Below are positions 1-11,237 of a stretch of DNA of 64,000 nucleotides, piece by piece. The notes under the pieces are model-generated. The model searched no databases, had not been told where the DNA came from, and was given only the letters and a program-made list of their open reading frames with translations. The position numbers were made by a program, and so were the translations under genes. Within the stretch, counting starts at the first letter, position 1; each line of letters opens with the position of its first letter. The stretch covers positions 3,844,001 through 3,908,000 of the forward strand of contig CAMGYJ010000003.1 of NCBI GenBank assembly GCA_946122785.1. Direction: 5' to 3'. The DNA comes from Linum tenue (lineage: Eukaryota > Streptophyta > Magnoliopsida > Malpighiales > Linaceae).

Positions 1-473
1 GGAAGCCGGCGGCTAAGAAAAGACACGACTTTGGAGCGGCAGCAGGTGCAACCGCCGTCCACCAACGGGATTGCGGTTTTGGATCTGTCCTTGTTGAATT
101 CGATCCATCCGTAATGGGGATCCTCCGGATCGAAATTCAGCCCCAGCGAGTCGATGGAGAGGTCGGTCCGGCGGGGTAGTATGAGGGAGCCGGTCCGGCG
201 GCGGGGAGGGAAGGGCTCTCGCCGGCGGATGACCTGGTCGACCCAGCTCAGGAAGTCACCCACGGTGTCGAAGCACGAGATTGGGTAACCGTCGGGCGTG
301 AATTTGGTGACGCTGTCGCCGGCGAAGTGGCGGTTTGGTAATGCTGCCAGCCTCCACTGACTCCGCCATCGGCGGGAGAGGACGCTGGTCCTCGCCGCCT
401 CATCCAGCGGCAGCGCGATGGCTATCTTACAAAGTAGCTCCGATGGCAATTTGCCAAAGCAATCTCCTTCCAT
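1..473 (-). CDS. F-box protein, N-terminal part (runs off window)
   Basis: Seen: an open frame of about 157 codons starts with ATG at 473 and continues past base 1. Residues 8-41 form an F-box (LPSELLCKIAIALPL, then a VLSRRWRSQW-type end). The rest is basic and Arg/Pro-rich around residues 88-102. Known: the LPxELLxxI...SRRWR form of the F-box is typical of plant F-box/FBD and F-box/LRR proteins, substrate receptors of SCF ubiquitin ligases that bind SKP1 through the F-box. Inferred: an SCF adaptor; its C-terminal substrate-binding part lies outside the window, so the subfamily is open. A TATA box lies about 70 bp upstream, which supports this start. No frameshift is visible. Confidence 0.8.
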   Translation of the reverse strand, partial: MEGDCFGKLPSELLCKIAIALPLDEAARTSVLSRRWRSQWRLAALPNRHFAGDSVTKFTPDGYPISCFDTVGDFLSWVDQVIRRREPFPPRRRTGSLILPRRTDLSIDSLGLNFDPEDPHYGWIEFNKDRSKTAIPLVDGGCTCCRSKVVSFLSRRL

Positions 474-541
474 TCTTATTCTTAAAAATAACTTAGAAAC
501 ATTGATCTTGAATTCCTGACACTGTCTCCGTGTTTGACCTT

Positions 542-549
542 TATTTATA
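542..549 (-). promoter_or_regulatory. TATA box of the F-box gene
   Basis: On the minus strand the sequence reads TATAAATA about 70 bp upstream of the ATG at 473, a normal distance for a plant core promoter with a short 5' UTR. Assigned by sequence and position only. Confidence 0.55.
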
Positions 550-713
550 AAGGGAGCTTGGAAGTAGTCAGGAGTTCGGAAGCTTTACTCCGAAAGGAAA
601 AGGAAAAAATGGTTACCACGGTTAAAATGGTTATCAAAGTAATATTATCCAAATTAACCAAATACCACGATAATTATACGGTTTGAACACCTCTAATCAT
701 ATTCTTCATCCTT

Positions 714-1540
714 CGAGCTCCAATTCCAGGGTTCAGCTTCGTCAAGTTAGCCTTTGGCATTTATACTGAACCAGCCATCAGCAGTTACCCCCAGTAACTC
801 TGAATCAATCCTGTCAAGAACTTGACCGGTCTTCCTACTCTACCTGGAGATGGATGCATAATGCATTGTTGTCGATCATCCTCTAGTAATCATCTAAAAT
901 GCGGAAATAACGGGGCTGCTAATGAGGGTTATCCCAAGAGATGATATGTAGATCGTGATTGCCTGTAGTGTTCCTGAACTCATGAGCATTGCATATCACC
1001 ATATGGACGTATGCCCTCGGGTGAAACGAGGATGTTTGCATAGTACATTAGAACTATTAAAGGGGAGATTCTCCCATTGCCACAGGGAATACTCGATGTA
1101 AGGATAAGAAAGCATCACCCAAGCAGAACCTATTGCAGTTCATGTTCATGATTATGACTTGTTCATGTCGTATTTTGAAGCCATACGGACCGGACCTGTG
1201 AAGAATCTCTATGTAGAGGGGACACTTCTCTCTGTGACCCAGAAAACATCCTACTTCTGCAAAGCTGTATAGCCCTGGACCGATTATCACCACCCTAGCT
1301 CTCTGGTCTGTGCAATATCTAGACTAAAAGAAGGAAAATCCATGTCGTAAACAAAGCTGATAAGCAACACATACTGTGATACTACATTATACTTCATCTG
1401 CATTTCAAAAGCAGCAGGGGGAAAGATGAACAGCATGTGACTTGCTCCTTCAAACCGATATCGATAGTATGCTCATAAAGTTGACGTCCCTTGGGATGGA
1501 AGCAATCTGTGCAGCAGATTTGTCACAGGCGAGGCATACA
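714..1540 (-). pseudogene. Decayed tandem copy of the GT14 glucuronosyltransferase gene (exons 2-4)
   Basis: Seen: this stretch aligns base for base with exons 2-4 of the intact gene at 4203-6107, in the same order and strand. The exon 3 block lies near 1194-1310 and the exon 4 block near 714-1130. It has an extra base in the exon 4 part around 1060, a stop in place of a Lys codon near 926, and a frameshift in the exon 3 part. Intron sequence is also shared, for example the block near 1397-1430 matching 4971-5003, so this was a DNA-level duplication and not a retrocopy. The first exon, with the membrane anchor and the start of the GT14 domain, is missing. Inferred: a dead relic of a tandem duplication, with the PPR gene now between the copies. 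Confidence 0.85.
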
Positions 1541-2189
1541 CATGCAGAAATTACAGCGGAGGAACCCCCAAGAGAATTCAGAGAGCTGTCTGCGTGGCAA
1601 CATCGAAACAAAAGGACCTTTAAGTTTTTTGGTACAAACCTGACATGTGCAACCATATGCGAACGCAATTCTATCTCTAATGTTCACCTCACATGGTAAC
1701 TTTGAGGAACCCCAAGAGAAGTAGGTTGCTACTAGAAGTGTGCATTGGGTTGAGCCGACGTCCGCTCCAGGCAGGAGTACATCAAGCTCTAGTTCTAGGC
1801 CTCGCATTGGGCTATGCGACATTGACTGCATTATCCAGTGGCAGCAGCTCTGCTGGGTTCTCTGCCATTGCGACCAGTCTTTGTCCAGAAACAATTCCGA
1901 GAGTACTTTTTGGTAAAGAGCTAGTGAATTAAAAGTCAGAAATCGCCTCAACCAATTTATCTATAAGCCACTGACAAGCATCAGAGTCATTACATCTCGT
2001 TCACCTGAAGTAAGGAGGGTGACTGCCTTGGTAGAGTGGAATTGCAGAACAACCTTCCGAAAGTCATTGATGAAGCCCGTCAGTAAATTCAAAAAAATGC
2101 ACTATTGATCCAAAAGCCGTGCACACATATTGCCAAAGAGTAGCTGCAAACATGGCACTCCCGGGAGTTGCTGCATTCCCATGGCTTCA
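1541..2189. other. Spacer upstream of GT14 relic, downstream of PPR gene
   Basis: This stretch replaces the missing first exon of the GT14 relic. On the minus strand a frame of 142 codons (1523-1951) is open, with a composition that could be coding (Trp and Cys rich), but I do not recognise it and it has no flanking splice logic I can support. The part from about 2000 to 2189 is probably the 3' UTR of the minus-strand PPR gene. Confidence 0.4.
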
Positions 2190-3710
2190 TCATTTCATCT
2201 CATTGTCTGAAATCTCCAGTCTATCAGACATCTCCTTCCTAAGCTTCGCTGCCATTTTTTCATTTCCAACCCTAGTGTACCCTTCAACAAAAGCACCATA
2301 AACCTCTGCATTTGGCTCAAACCCTTTGCCTACCATCTCAGCCTGAAGCTTGCCTGCTTCTTCCAGTTTCCCGTCCTCACACGACCCTTTTATCAGAAAC
2401 TGATAACTCTTTCGACTTGGAGAGAAACTCACATCCTTCATTGCATATCTCATAACTTCCAAACCTTCTGAAAACCTTCCCTTCTCACAAAGCCCTCCAA
2501 TCAAGACCTCAATCGTCACTGCTTCAGGCCTGAAACCCTTTCTAAGCATATCCTTATACACAAGCAGCGCTGAATCAACATCCCCAATTCCGCAATAGCC
2601 ACCAATGAGATGTTCAAAAGTGATGCCTGAACTACACTCCACTTCACTCATTTCCATTTCTCTGAAAAACTCTTCAGCATTTTTCAAATCACCTGCCCTG
2701 CAAAATCCACCAATTATGGTGTTATAAGCCATAACTTCAGGTTTTACCCCTTTCTCCACCATCGCTTCCCATAGCTTCACAGCTTCCGTCATCTTCCCTG
2801 CTTCAGAATACACAGCCAGTAAAATACTGTAACTGTGCTCATTACCACCACACCCAAATCTCTCCATCTCCAACCAGATTTCCTCCACCATCTCCACTTC
2901 TCCGTCTCTGTAAAACCCCTCCATCAAAAGATTAAAGCTTTGCACATTAGGTCCATTTCTCAAACCCCTTCCCCCTTTTCCCTCAACCTTGCTCCCCACC
3001 AATCCAAACAGTTCCCTGAACATTTCATAACCAGCATATGACCCTCTACACTTGGAAACCCACGAAATCAAAGCATTACAAGTATCAATTTGAGGGCTAA
3101 TCCCACGGGACCTCAACTTCCTCACAATCTCTAACGACGCATCAATTTTTTTCAGCTCGAGACAGGATTTGATCAGCAAATCGAATACGAACGGAGCGGA
3201 ATCGCAGTACCTGTAGCTTTTGACCAGCACTTCGAACAGTTTCAAAGGCGGGTCACACGGGGTTTCTTCATCGTCTTCAGGCCATAATTCGCGAGACAAG
3301 AGAAAGGTCCGAATGACGGACTGCGCCGGGGACTTGAGGCGGGCGCGGGAGAGGAGGTGGATGACGGTGGCGAAAGAGTAGGCGTCGTGAGAGCAGAGGG
3401 AGGAGTTCCGGCGGGTAAAATCGAAGAAGCGGAGGGCGAGGCGAGGGTTCGATTTGAACCGGAGGGAAATCTGGGAGAAGTGAGGAGAAGAGAGCGGGTC
3501 CTGGTTGGAGGATAGGAGGGATCGGAGATGGCTCCACCGGGATTTGAAGCGGTGGTGCGTTAGGAGGGAGACGACGTCGGAGACTATAGGGGGTTCGCCG
3601 GTCGCCGGAGATGGAGTGGTGGAGGTGGTGCAGAAGAGGCGGGAAATGTCGGTGGCAGTTTTGGGTGTCGATGCGGAGAGGCGGCTGCGTCTGAGGATCA
3701 TAAACGCCAT
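2190..3710 (-). CDS. P-class pentatricopeptide repeat protein, probably organellar
   Basis: Seen: a single-exon frame of 506 codons. I start at the ATG at 3710 and not the upstream in-frame ATG at 3911, because from 3710 the protein begins with MAFMILRRSR and a Ser/Thr/Arg-rich stretch typical of mitochondrial targeting, while the 67 upstream codons look non-coding. About eight 35-residue PPR motifs follow, for example those beginning PNVQSFNLLMEGF, NEHSYSILLAVYS and PEVMAYNTIIGGFC. There is no E or DYW extension at the end. Known: P-class PPR proteins bind single-stranded organellar RNA, one base per motif, and act in its stability, splicing or translation. Inferred: a mitochondrial RNA-binding factor. 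It resembles my memory of Arabidopsis At2g15980, which I cannot verify here. Neighbours are two GT14 loci on the same strand. Confidence 0.88.
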   Translation of the reverse strand: MAFMILRRSRLSASTPKTATDISRLFCTTSTTPSPATGEPPIVSDVVSLLTHHRFKSRWSHLRSLLSSNQDPLSSPHFSQISLRFKSNPRLALRFFDFTRRNSSLCSHDAYSFATVIHLLSRARLKSPAQSVIRTFLLSRELWPEDDEETPCDPPLKLFEVLVKSYRYCDSAPFVFDLLIKSCLELKKIDASLEIVRKLRSRGISPQIDTCNALISWVSKCRGSYAGYEMFRELFGLVGSKVEGKGGRGLRNGPNVQSFNLLMEGFYRDGEVEMVEEIWLEMERFGCGGNEHSYSILLAVYSEAGKMTEAVKLWEAMVEKGVKPEVMAYNTIIGGFCRAGDLKNAEEFFREMEMSEVECSSGITFEHLIGGYCGIGDVDSALLVYKDMLRKGFRPEAVTIEVLIGGLCEKGRFSEGLEVMRYAMKDVSFSPSRKSYQFLIKGSCEDGKLEEAGKLQAEMVGKGFEPNAEVYGAFVEGYTRVGNEKMAAKLRKEMSDRLEISDNEMK

Positions 3711-4202
3711 TGAAGACGAAATGAAGTTGTACTGGAAACCGGCGTCAGTCACGGAAGGAGACGGATTAAAAGGAAATAGACAAATACAGCAATAACTCGC
3801 CAAAATATCACAAAATATGTGATATTCGCGAGATATAGTAATCTCGTCAAAATAACGTATAGCCAATTTATCATGATTCGATTTCAATTTTAAAAATTCG
3901 AAACGATTCAAGTTTCGTAGGAAAACTATACAAAACGCAAAAATTTATGCATTTTTTACTAAGAAATTTATCACTATGGCTGTTGCATCCAGTGAAATAG
4001 TATTTCATCGGTGTTTGAGATATCGAGATCGATTAAGCTAATTGGAGCTTATCACAACTTTGTTATTATATCTCTATTATTATGCCTTAAATCATTACAC
4101 TCAATAGATTGTTCCACAAACCACATAATGCACTCAACTAAGAACAATCCACCTAATAGCTAATGACCTACAAAAACCTATATATAAGTATAGAGATCCT
4201 AA
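3711..4202. other. Spacer between PPR gene and GT14 gene
   Basis: 492 bp of AT-rich DNA. It should hold the PPR promoter and 5' UTR on the minus strand and the 3' UTR of the GT14 gene. No clear TATA box or other motif is convincing. Confidence 0.5.
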
Positions 4203-6107
4203 TCAGATGCAGTGTGAAGTACGAAAACCTTCAGCAGACAGAAGCCCCGAAATCAGATTCTTGACCCGTCGAGCTCCATTGCCAGGCTTAAGCTCGGTCG
4301 AGTTAGCCTTGACAGTTTTACTGAACCACCCACCATGGACAAACCCATCAGCACTTACCCCCAGCAACTCCGAGTCGATCCTGTCAAGAACCGGATCGTT
4401 CTTCCCAAACTTCCTGGCAAAAGGTGCATTGCTGTCGACCATCCTCTGGTAATCTTCCGCAGTGAGGAAATGAGGGTGTTGCTTAGGAGGGTTGTCCCAA
4501 GAGATGAAATGGAGATCATGATTCACAGTAGTGTTCTTGAACTCCTCCGCGTTGCAGATCACCGTGTGGAAGTAGCCCTCGGGAGATGAGAGGAAGTTCG
4601 CGTAGTACATTAGAACTATCCTGGGGAGATTGTCCCATCCCCACAGGGAATACTCGACGAAAGGACGAGAAAGCATCATCCAAGCTGAACCTGTTGCAAA
4701 TCATGTTCAGGATTTAAAACTTGTGCTGAACAAATATCCTTTAGAACAGTAATGTTTTGCAGCCATACTGACCTGTGAAGAGTCTATAGGCAGTTGGGAC
4801 ACTCCTTTTCTCCGTGACCCAGTAAACATCTGATTTCTGCAGGCTATATAGCCCCGGGTCAATTATCACCGGCCTAGCTCTCTGATCTCTGCAATCTCCA
4901 GAAGGAGAAAAGGAAATCAATGTCTTAAACAAAACTGACAAGTAACATCACACTGCATTATGCTTCATCTGCATTTCAAAAGCAGTAGGAGGAAAGATGA
5001 ACATCAAGACTTACTCTTTCCAGCCGATGTCGCTAGTATGCTCAATGAAGTTGAGGTCCCTTGGGATGGAAGACAATGTGTGCAGCAAATCTGTCACAGG
5101 CCCCATTAAACAATCCAGAGATTCAAGTTCTAAACTGTGAGCAAATGGAACTTTCAACTTGCAAGTTTTATATGATTGTAATTGTTAAAACAGCAATTTT
5201 GTATAGAAGAGTAGGTAAAACTGGCCAACAATTCAACCCAATCAACTACAATTCGGTGACATTTTCAAGTTCAGACATGCATCAGCCAAATATAGTAAGA
5301 AATCCCTAATTAGTAATTAGCCAACATGATTGAGATAGCACATCCAAATCCAGAAACTGTGAGCTAGAAGCTAACATTCACACTTCACCAATTGAAAGCT
5401 GAACTGCCCTTAACAGAGAAACAATGTCCATTTCCAAATGCAACCTTGAGCAAAAAGAAGATCAAAGGAACTGAACTATGAACATTACCATCTTGAGTGA
5501 CCAAAGGGTAATCAGAAGCACTCAAATTGATGAACCAATCCCACTCCCCACCATCCCTCAACAGAATAGCAGCAGCATGAAGCGTGTTACTGACCATGGT
5601 CGGACCTCGATAGGTAACCAAATTCGACCTAACCACCGCCCTCACATTACCCACTTCCTGAAAAACCTTCTCGTCTTCTTTAACCCACCTGATCAGCTCC
5701 AACCTCTCCTCCACCGGCGCCTCCAGGTCCAGATGCACAACGTACTGATTCCTCGGATGGTACAGAGCCTTCAGCGCCCTCTTCAGATTCACCCCGTCCC
5801 CGGCCGACCCAGATATCAGATAAGCGAGGCGAGGCAGTTTCCCCGCCGAAGTCTCCGGCTTGGCCAACTTCGATTCCACAAATCGCGGGGAGCTCCGGTC
5901 CTGCTGCTGCCGCCGGCGGTAGGAGCGGAACAGCAGCTGGGTAGTCGAGGCCGAATTATTCCCTCCCGAGGAAAAAGTCACTGTGAGGAGGATCAGAAGG
6001 GTCGAGATTAGAAGCGAGGCTATTAGCAGGAGGAACCATTTTTGCTTCTTCTGCTGCTGCAGCTGCTGCTGCAACTTGGTGAAATTACCGCCGGCGACGG
6101 TTTCCAT
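4203..6107 (-). CDS. GT14-family beta-glucuronosyltransferase (GlcAT14-like)
   Basis: Seen: four exons on the minus strand, 6107-5489, 5090-5015, 4888-4773 and 4690-4203, all with GT-AG borders and phases that close exactly to 1299 nt (432 aa). The start at 6107 (METVAGG) follows a poorly coding 5' part. Residues 11-22 are Gln/Lys-rich, residues 24-45 form a type II signal anchor, and the catalytic domain begins with LPRLAYLISGSAGDG near residue 91 and contains WDWFINLSASDYPLVTQDD. Known: this is the GT14 (DUF266, core-2/I-branching) fold; GlcAT14A-C of Arabidopsis are Golgi enzymes adding glucuronic acid to beta-galactans of arabinogalactan proteins. Inferred: the same Golgi role. Length fits the family. 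A decayed second copy lies at 714-1540. Confidence 0.92.
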
Positions 6108-7985
6108 CGCCCAAGTTGGGAGCTTTTTTGGGAGAAAATCAAAACCCAGTTCAGGGAAATAGAAGGGGAGAAAGGAATCTTGCAGTAATGGAGGCGGTGG
6201 GGTGGGGGGGAAAAGCAACCGTTAGTGGAGGGAGACAGTGTGATTATGGAGACTGTGGAGAGTTTTTGTTTTGATTAGGAATTCTAATTTAAATTTTTTT
6301 TTTTGTGAGAATTCTAATTTATATTTATTAGTGATTAATTAATTTTGGTTGATCCGAAATAAAACGTTCAACTACCAAATATTCCTTTGTAAAAAGACTG
6401 TCAAAGTAATTAGAAAAAGGTAATTAATAAAAGGTGGGATTGATTCTGTTCTTGGCTTTTTTGGTGTTGTGCTTTAACGAGGACACGAGTCGGTTTGAGA
6501 TTGGTTGGTTAAAGAGGAGTAATTAGCTGGGAGAGAGATCTTTTTGTTTTACAGATGGGATGGCCATCTGACCTTACCTACTTTAATAATACAAATTTTG
6601 TTGGCACTTAATAATTTTGTTTTTGGATGACTAATTGCCATGATTTTGACTTGACCTTCATGTTTCAGTCTGTAAAAGAAAAAGCTATTAGTGTGTTTAT
6701 ATGGACATGTAAGCTATATTATTATAATGTATAAGTGGAGGATTGGAATTTGACTCTCGATATTGTTCTTTGGTCTGTACTTCGATAGAGGAGAGGAGGA
6801 AATTTGCAAGTAATTAGTCTTGGAATTATGATTTTTGAATTTTAAGCTTAGAAGCACATCCAGTCGAGTAATGTTGCGTCTCGTATTTATATTAGTGTGA
6901 TTGGAGTAACGAATTTATGTACAAAATAGAATAGTGTACATGATGATATAATTTTTTTATTTGAAAGAAGTTTCCCTACTCGCTTTCCAAGAGAGTAAAC
7001 GAAATTTTCATATTTCGTTTTCACTAAAATTTGAAGCGCAAAATAAGTTTGAACTATCATTTTCTTACCCTTTAAATTAAACCATAGAGTATAGTTTACA
7101 ATTAAGACTGTTACATTTTGTCTTCTTCCACATGGACTTTGAAATTATTTCGCACTTAGCTCTTTTTTGTTCTTCTAGAAATGAACTTGCAGAAAATTGA
7201 CAAGGGTCATTCTTTAATGGGCAATTAGGGTTTGGTCTATGTTAACGTGAATCGTGGTCCATGGATTAGTGAATATGACGTGTGTTTTGGGGGACAAAGA
7301 ACTGATTGAATTAGTCGCTTCGCTGGACCATGTTAGCATGTTATTATTTTGGGCTTGGGTTCCCAGTTGTAACACCTTTCGCCAAGAGTTAGGCCCACCA
7401 AATGACGGTAACTGGACCTCAAGGTAAGCCCAAACTGCCAGCCATATTTCAACTACCAATACACAGTCGTCGGAGCTCATGGGCCATTCAAGTGGCGCTA
7501 TAACTTCATTCATAGCCTTTTCATCCAAAAACCATATAGGAGTGGCTTGTAATAATGTAATTTTGTTTTTATAAAGGTGTTATACGTTGAGTTTTTATGG
7601 TTAGGTACTATTTAAACGATTCGAATTTGAGACCTCCTTATTCAAATCTTTGTTCATTTCGTTAATTTCCAGAATACATAACATTTATTATCTTTATTCT
7701 GTTTAATTCGAGAAATCTTGTTATCAAAATATCTCAGAGGGTAAGTTAAAAGTATATCGAGGTTCCATTTAAGTGGATCTCATCATAAATTCATGCATTA
7801 TATTTAAATATTATATAAAAGTCTCACAACCCTACCATAAAAATGCATATATTTTACATTCTATACTTGTCGGACGACAATTAAACTTCGTATCCGGTTT
7901 TATTGTTTCAACTGGATCAATAATAGCACAACGAAACATATATGAATGTTTTTAAATAAAAAAGATATTGCATACAAATAATTAA
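6108..7985. other. Intergenic, GT14 5' flank and AT-rich DNA
   Basis: The first 100-150 bp upstream of 6107 hold the pyrimidine-rich (minus strand) 5' UTR of the GT14 gene. The rest is AT-rich. A 104-codon frame at 7214-7528 (minus) shows no recognisable domain. I see no other gene or repeat. Confidence 0.5.
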
Positions 7986-8358
7986 GGGCAATGTCTATTT
8001 TTTACCCAAACCTTTTTCAGATTCTTTTATTTTAACCAAACCTATAGAAATTCTATATATTATCCAAACGTATTATAATTTATCAAAGTCTGGGCATTCA
8101 TTCTGTTACCGTTACTTATTTCGTCCACGTGAGAGGTGGGATTTTGTCTTGTTTTTTGATAATCTTTTTATTAAAAATAGTAAATGATGGTATTCTGACC
8201 GCCACGTAGGAAGTCAACTCATTATGGTCATACTTAGTCAGCATTACTAACAAAAAAGTTGACGGAGAGTTAACGTTTGGATAATTTTTAGGAATTCAAT
8301 AGGTTTGGTTAAAATAAAAGAATCTGAAAAAGGTTTGGGTAAAAAATAGACATTGCCC
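7986..8358. mobile_element. Mutator-type MITE, 373 bp, 9-bp target duplication
   Basis: Seen: the two ends are inverted repeats of about 85 bp, starting GGGCAATGTCTATTTTTTAC and differing at only a handful of positions. The element is flanked on both sides by the direct repeat AATAATTAA (7977-7985 and 8359-8367). Known: 9-bp target duplications plus long TIRs mark Mutator-like elements. It is too short to code for a transposase, so it would need one from elsewhere. High TIR identity suggests a fairly recent insertion. Confidence 0.88.
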
Positions 8359-10005
8359 AATAATTAAACTAATGAATGTTAACGACAGAATACATCGTTT
8401 TCAATTTCATTTTAGACTCAAAATATACATATTGATAAGAAAATAAAAATATAGACTCAAAATGTACATATTGGTAAGACAATAAAAAAAAATCATCATG
8501 GATCTCACATTTTGTACGAGATTCTGTAGCCATATTTTCAATTAGTGTTAAACACACAATAATCTTTATATCTACCAAAAAGCAACTAGAATATTCTACA
8601 TGTGACTGCAACTGAATCAAACGAGGTATGAATCAATCCTTTCTCTGAAAAAAGAACCTCACTTCAATAGCAATCTGATAAGATACGAATTTCTCGTTGA
8701 AAAGTTCCTGAAAAGTTGATATCCTTCGTACCATAAAATTGGGAAACACCATTAAAATTAAGATTAGATGCTGATTCTGAACAGTACTGAAGACTTTTTC
8801 TCTTTCCCATAGATTAGATGTTGAGAAATGGTGACAGGCAAAACATACATATGACGATGATGGTCCAATAGAATTCGAACAGTACAAGATTCCCAAATGA
8901 AGGGTCCAGAATGCAATTTATTGCTTGAATGAATTCATCAATGGAGTCTTATGAAATTGGAGAATGATTCACAGGCAAATGCACATGCTGGTTTTTGTGC
9001 TACATGTTTTTCTAATTAATGTGTACCAAGTACTAACATCGAGTCTCTGGAAGATGGAGATAAGCACAGGGTTCCTGCAATTTGTTCTCCATTGTTGATC
9101 ACTGAGCTATTACTGGCATTGCCAGTGTCGAATCCTTTGTTTGGATTGGTAAAATGGCAATAAGCAGCTGAAGATAAAAAGAGATTCCTTCTTACACCGG
9201 AAATCAAAATGATGTTCTCTAGTGATGATGATGAGATCAATTCTTTACAAGTTCTTTATATTATTTTTGTATCAAGTTTTTGGTTATATATGGATTTGGG
9301 GTAGTAGATGGAACTTTTTTTTAGGGAAATTAGGGTCTATAGGTAGCGCCAGAGATTTAACTATGCGGGTCAGGTAAACTGAATATATCGAAGCAGGATT
9401 GAGTACAAAATAAAGAAAAAATGAGGATCGGAATTCGAGGATTTGATCGAGCGAAAAAATGAGGATCGGAATATGAGGATTGATCGAGTATATAGGAATC
9501 AAAGAATTTAAGCCAAAATGCTAAATGAGATAAAAACTTGAATAATTTTTGTCTCTCTCAAAATTAAATTTATGTCTACTCTTTGTAGATAACTAATATA
9601 ATTCATGGAATTGAATCGAATCGGGAAATGTTGTAACACATAACTTTTTAAATTTTGTTATGTTATTCAGTTATTGTCACAATTTTACTACTTATCCCGA
9701 GTTGTTTACCTTATTGTTGGGATGTGAGGCATACCTCAATTCTTAGGAGTACTCGGATGAATTTGATGTAAATGATCACAAGACACAATAAACAACCTAC
9801 ATAATGTGTTTTTTTGGCTAATTAATAATACTATGTAAATAGCTCTTTACTGTGGTTTTTGCCTATTAAGTAAGAATGACAATAATTTCGCTTGCTACAG
9901 CAAAACTCATTCAAAAGAAGAGACACAGTTAATTAATAGTTAGGTTGGAAAATCACAAGGGTGTGGTGTGCTGAATGCCTGATTAATCGATTCGTCTTTT
10001 GATCA
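8359..10005. other. Intergenic with a small tandem duplication
   Basis: No gene recognised. A 39-bp unit (starting AGACTCAAAATRTACATATT) is repeated twice at 8414-8490. Short minus-strand frames of 74-87 codons (8633-8896, 9016-9240) show no domain I know. A block GAGCGAAAAAATGAGGATCGG recurs twice near 9415-9470. Confidence 0.45.
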
Positions 10006-10523
10006 TGTTGGTATTGATGCCTCAAATTAATTTCAAGACTTGGAGTTATGGAAGACACTTGAGGTTACTTGGGGTTATGAAAGTTAATGACCACATGGAG
10101 TTAATTGTGTGGAGTTTCCATTTGGTTAATGGGAGTGCCGTTCACTTTTTCTTTGGCATCTCATAAGCCATTTTACATGGCTATAAATAGAGAGTCTATT
10201 GTTGTTGAATAGACACACCAATTTCTTTCAACTCCTTTATTCTCCTAAAGTGTAGAATATCTTCTTGAGTACTTTTCTTTTATGTTGTGAGTTTTCTACT
10301 TACTCCACAACTTTGTACGTTGAAGATTATTCCTTGATCATAGTGGATTTACTGACTTGTCCAGCCCGTGGTTTTTCTCCCTCCTCTTTGGAGGGTTTTC
10401 CACGTAAAATTGGTGTCTTGCCTTTGTTCATTCTCTTCTCTATTTTCTTGTTCGATTTCATATTGGGTTTGCTTCCGTTAGTACTCATTTATATCCAGGT
10501 TCAAAAGTCTATAAAAGACAACA
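10006..10523 (+). mobile_element. Solo LTR, probably Copia type, 518 bp
   Basis: Seen: the sequence starts TGTTGGTATTG and ends AAAAGACAACA, so the terminal TGTTG/CAACA pair is present, and both sides carry the 5-bp direct repeat GATCA (10001-10005 and 10524-10528). Inside are a TATA box (CTATAAATAG at 10181-10190) and, about 180 bp on, a GTGGTTTTTCTCC...CCACGTAAA block often seen in plant Copia LTRs. Known: a lone LTR with an intact TSD arises by recombination between the two LTRs of one element. The TATA order gives plus orientation. The Copia assignment rests on this motif and is inference. Confidence 0.8.
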
Positions 10524-10528
10524 GATCA

Positions 10529-10970
10529 TAATAAAGTCAGTAGTATGATCATTGTCTATAACTATAAGAAGAGAGTTAACTCTATGACCAATCATTTATC
10601 ACTTTATATGATAAACCATAAGGAGAGGTTATTCACCACCACCGCCAAGAAATTTGCTCCTCTTCCACTACTATTATTTTATATTCTCCTTCGGAATGAT
10701 TGAAGGTGGGGTGACATATTTAGATAGATTGTTCAGCTGGAGCCTGGAGGGGAGCTATCATATCATGTCGTGGAGGAGTTTTGCCTCCTAGGAAACTTCA
10801 CTCCATGACTGGAGATCGTTGCTTTGAGTCTAGCTACCTCCCAAGTCCCATGTCTAGCTATTGTTTGTCATTGTTTGCAGTAGTGTTGCATGGGGTATGA
10901 GTATTATTTCTGACTTGTCCCGGCCCATTTTATCATGATTTGCATCAAAACTAATAAGAAATCTACTATA
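10529..10970. other. Intergenic, nothing recognised
   Basis: About 440 bp between the solo LTR and the palindromic element. No frame, RNA or repeat that I can support. Confidence 0.4.
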
Positions 10971-10994
10971 CTATATAATATTGGTGCTTTAATC

Positions 10995-11225
10995 TACAAC
11001 TTGAAGGTGTACATAACGTTAAATGTATAAGTTCAGGTTGTACCATAAAAGAATTTGTACAATTATGTTATGGTACAACTTCACAACTTGAAGTTGTACC
11101 ATCACATAAATGTACAACTTCAAGTTGTACCACAAAAAAACTTGTACAAAAAGTATAGGTACAATCTGAAGTTGTACCATAAGGTTAAATGTACAATTTC
11201 AAGTTGTAACATAAAGGCAAAAACC
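10995..11225. repeat. Cluster of self-complementary repeats (GTACAACTTGAAGTTGTAC type)
   Basis: Around seven half or full copies of a unit near TGTACAACTTCAAGTTGTACCATAAA occur in about 230 bp, with irregular spacing. Each full unit is its own inverted complement, so single strands could fold into serial hairpins. They form the body of the element at 10971-11852. Confidence 0.7.
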
Positions 11226-11237
11226 TATAGCACCAAT

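Noticed and set aside
1523..1951. 142-codon minus frame next to the GT14 relic
   Set aside because: Considered as a replaced first exon of the GT14 copy, but it shares nothing with exon 1 of the intact gene and I know no matching family.
3505..3795. Plus-strand frame opposite the PPR gene
   Set aside because: Antisense shadow of the PPR coding sequence.
7214..7528. 104-codon minus-strand frame
   Set aside because: No domain, no splice context and no promoter; the composition could arise by chance in AT-rich DNA.
9715..10523. Longer LTR starting at an earlier TGTTG
   Set aside because: With that start the flanks do not match; only the start at 10006 gives a matching 5-bp repeat (GATCA).
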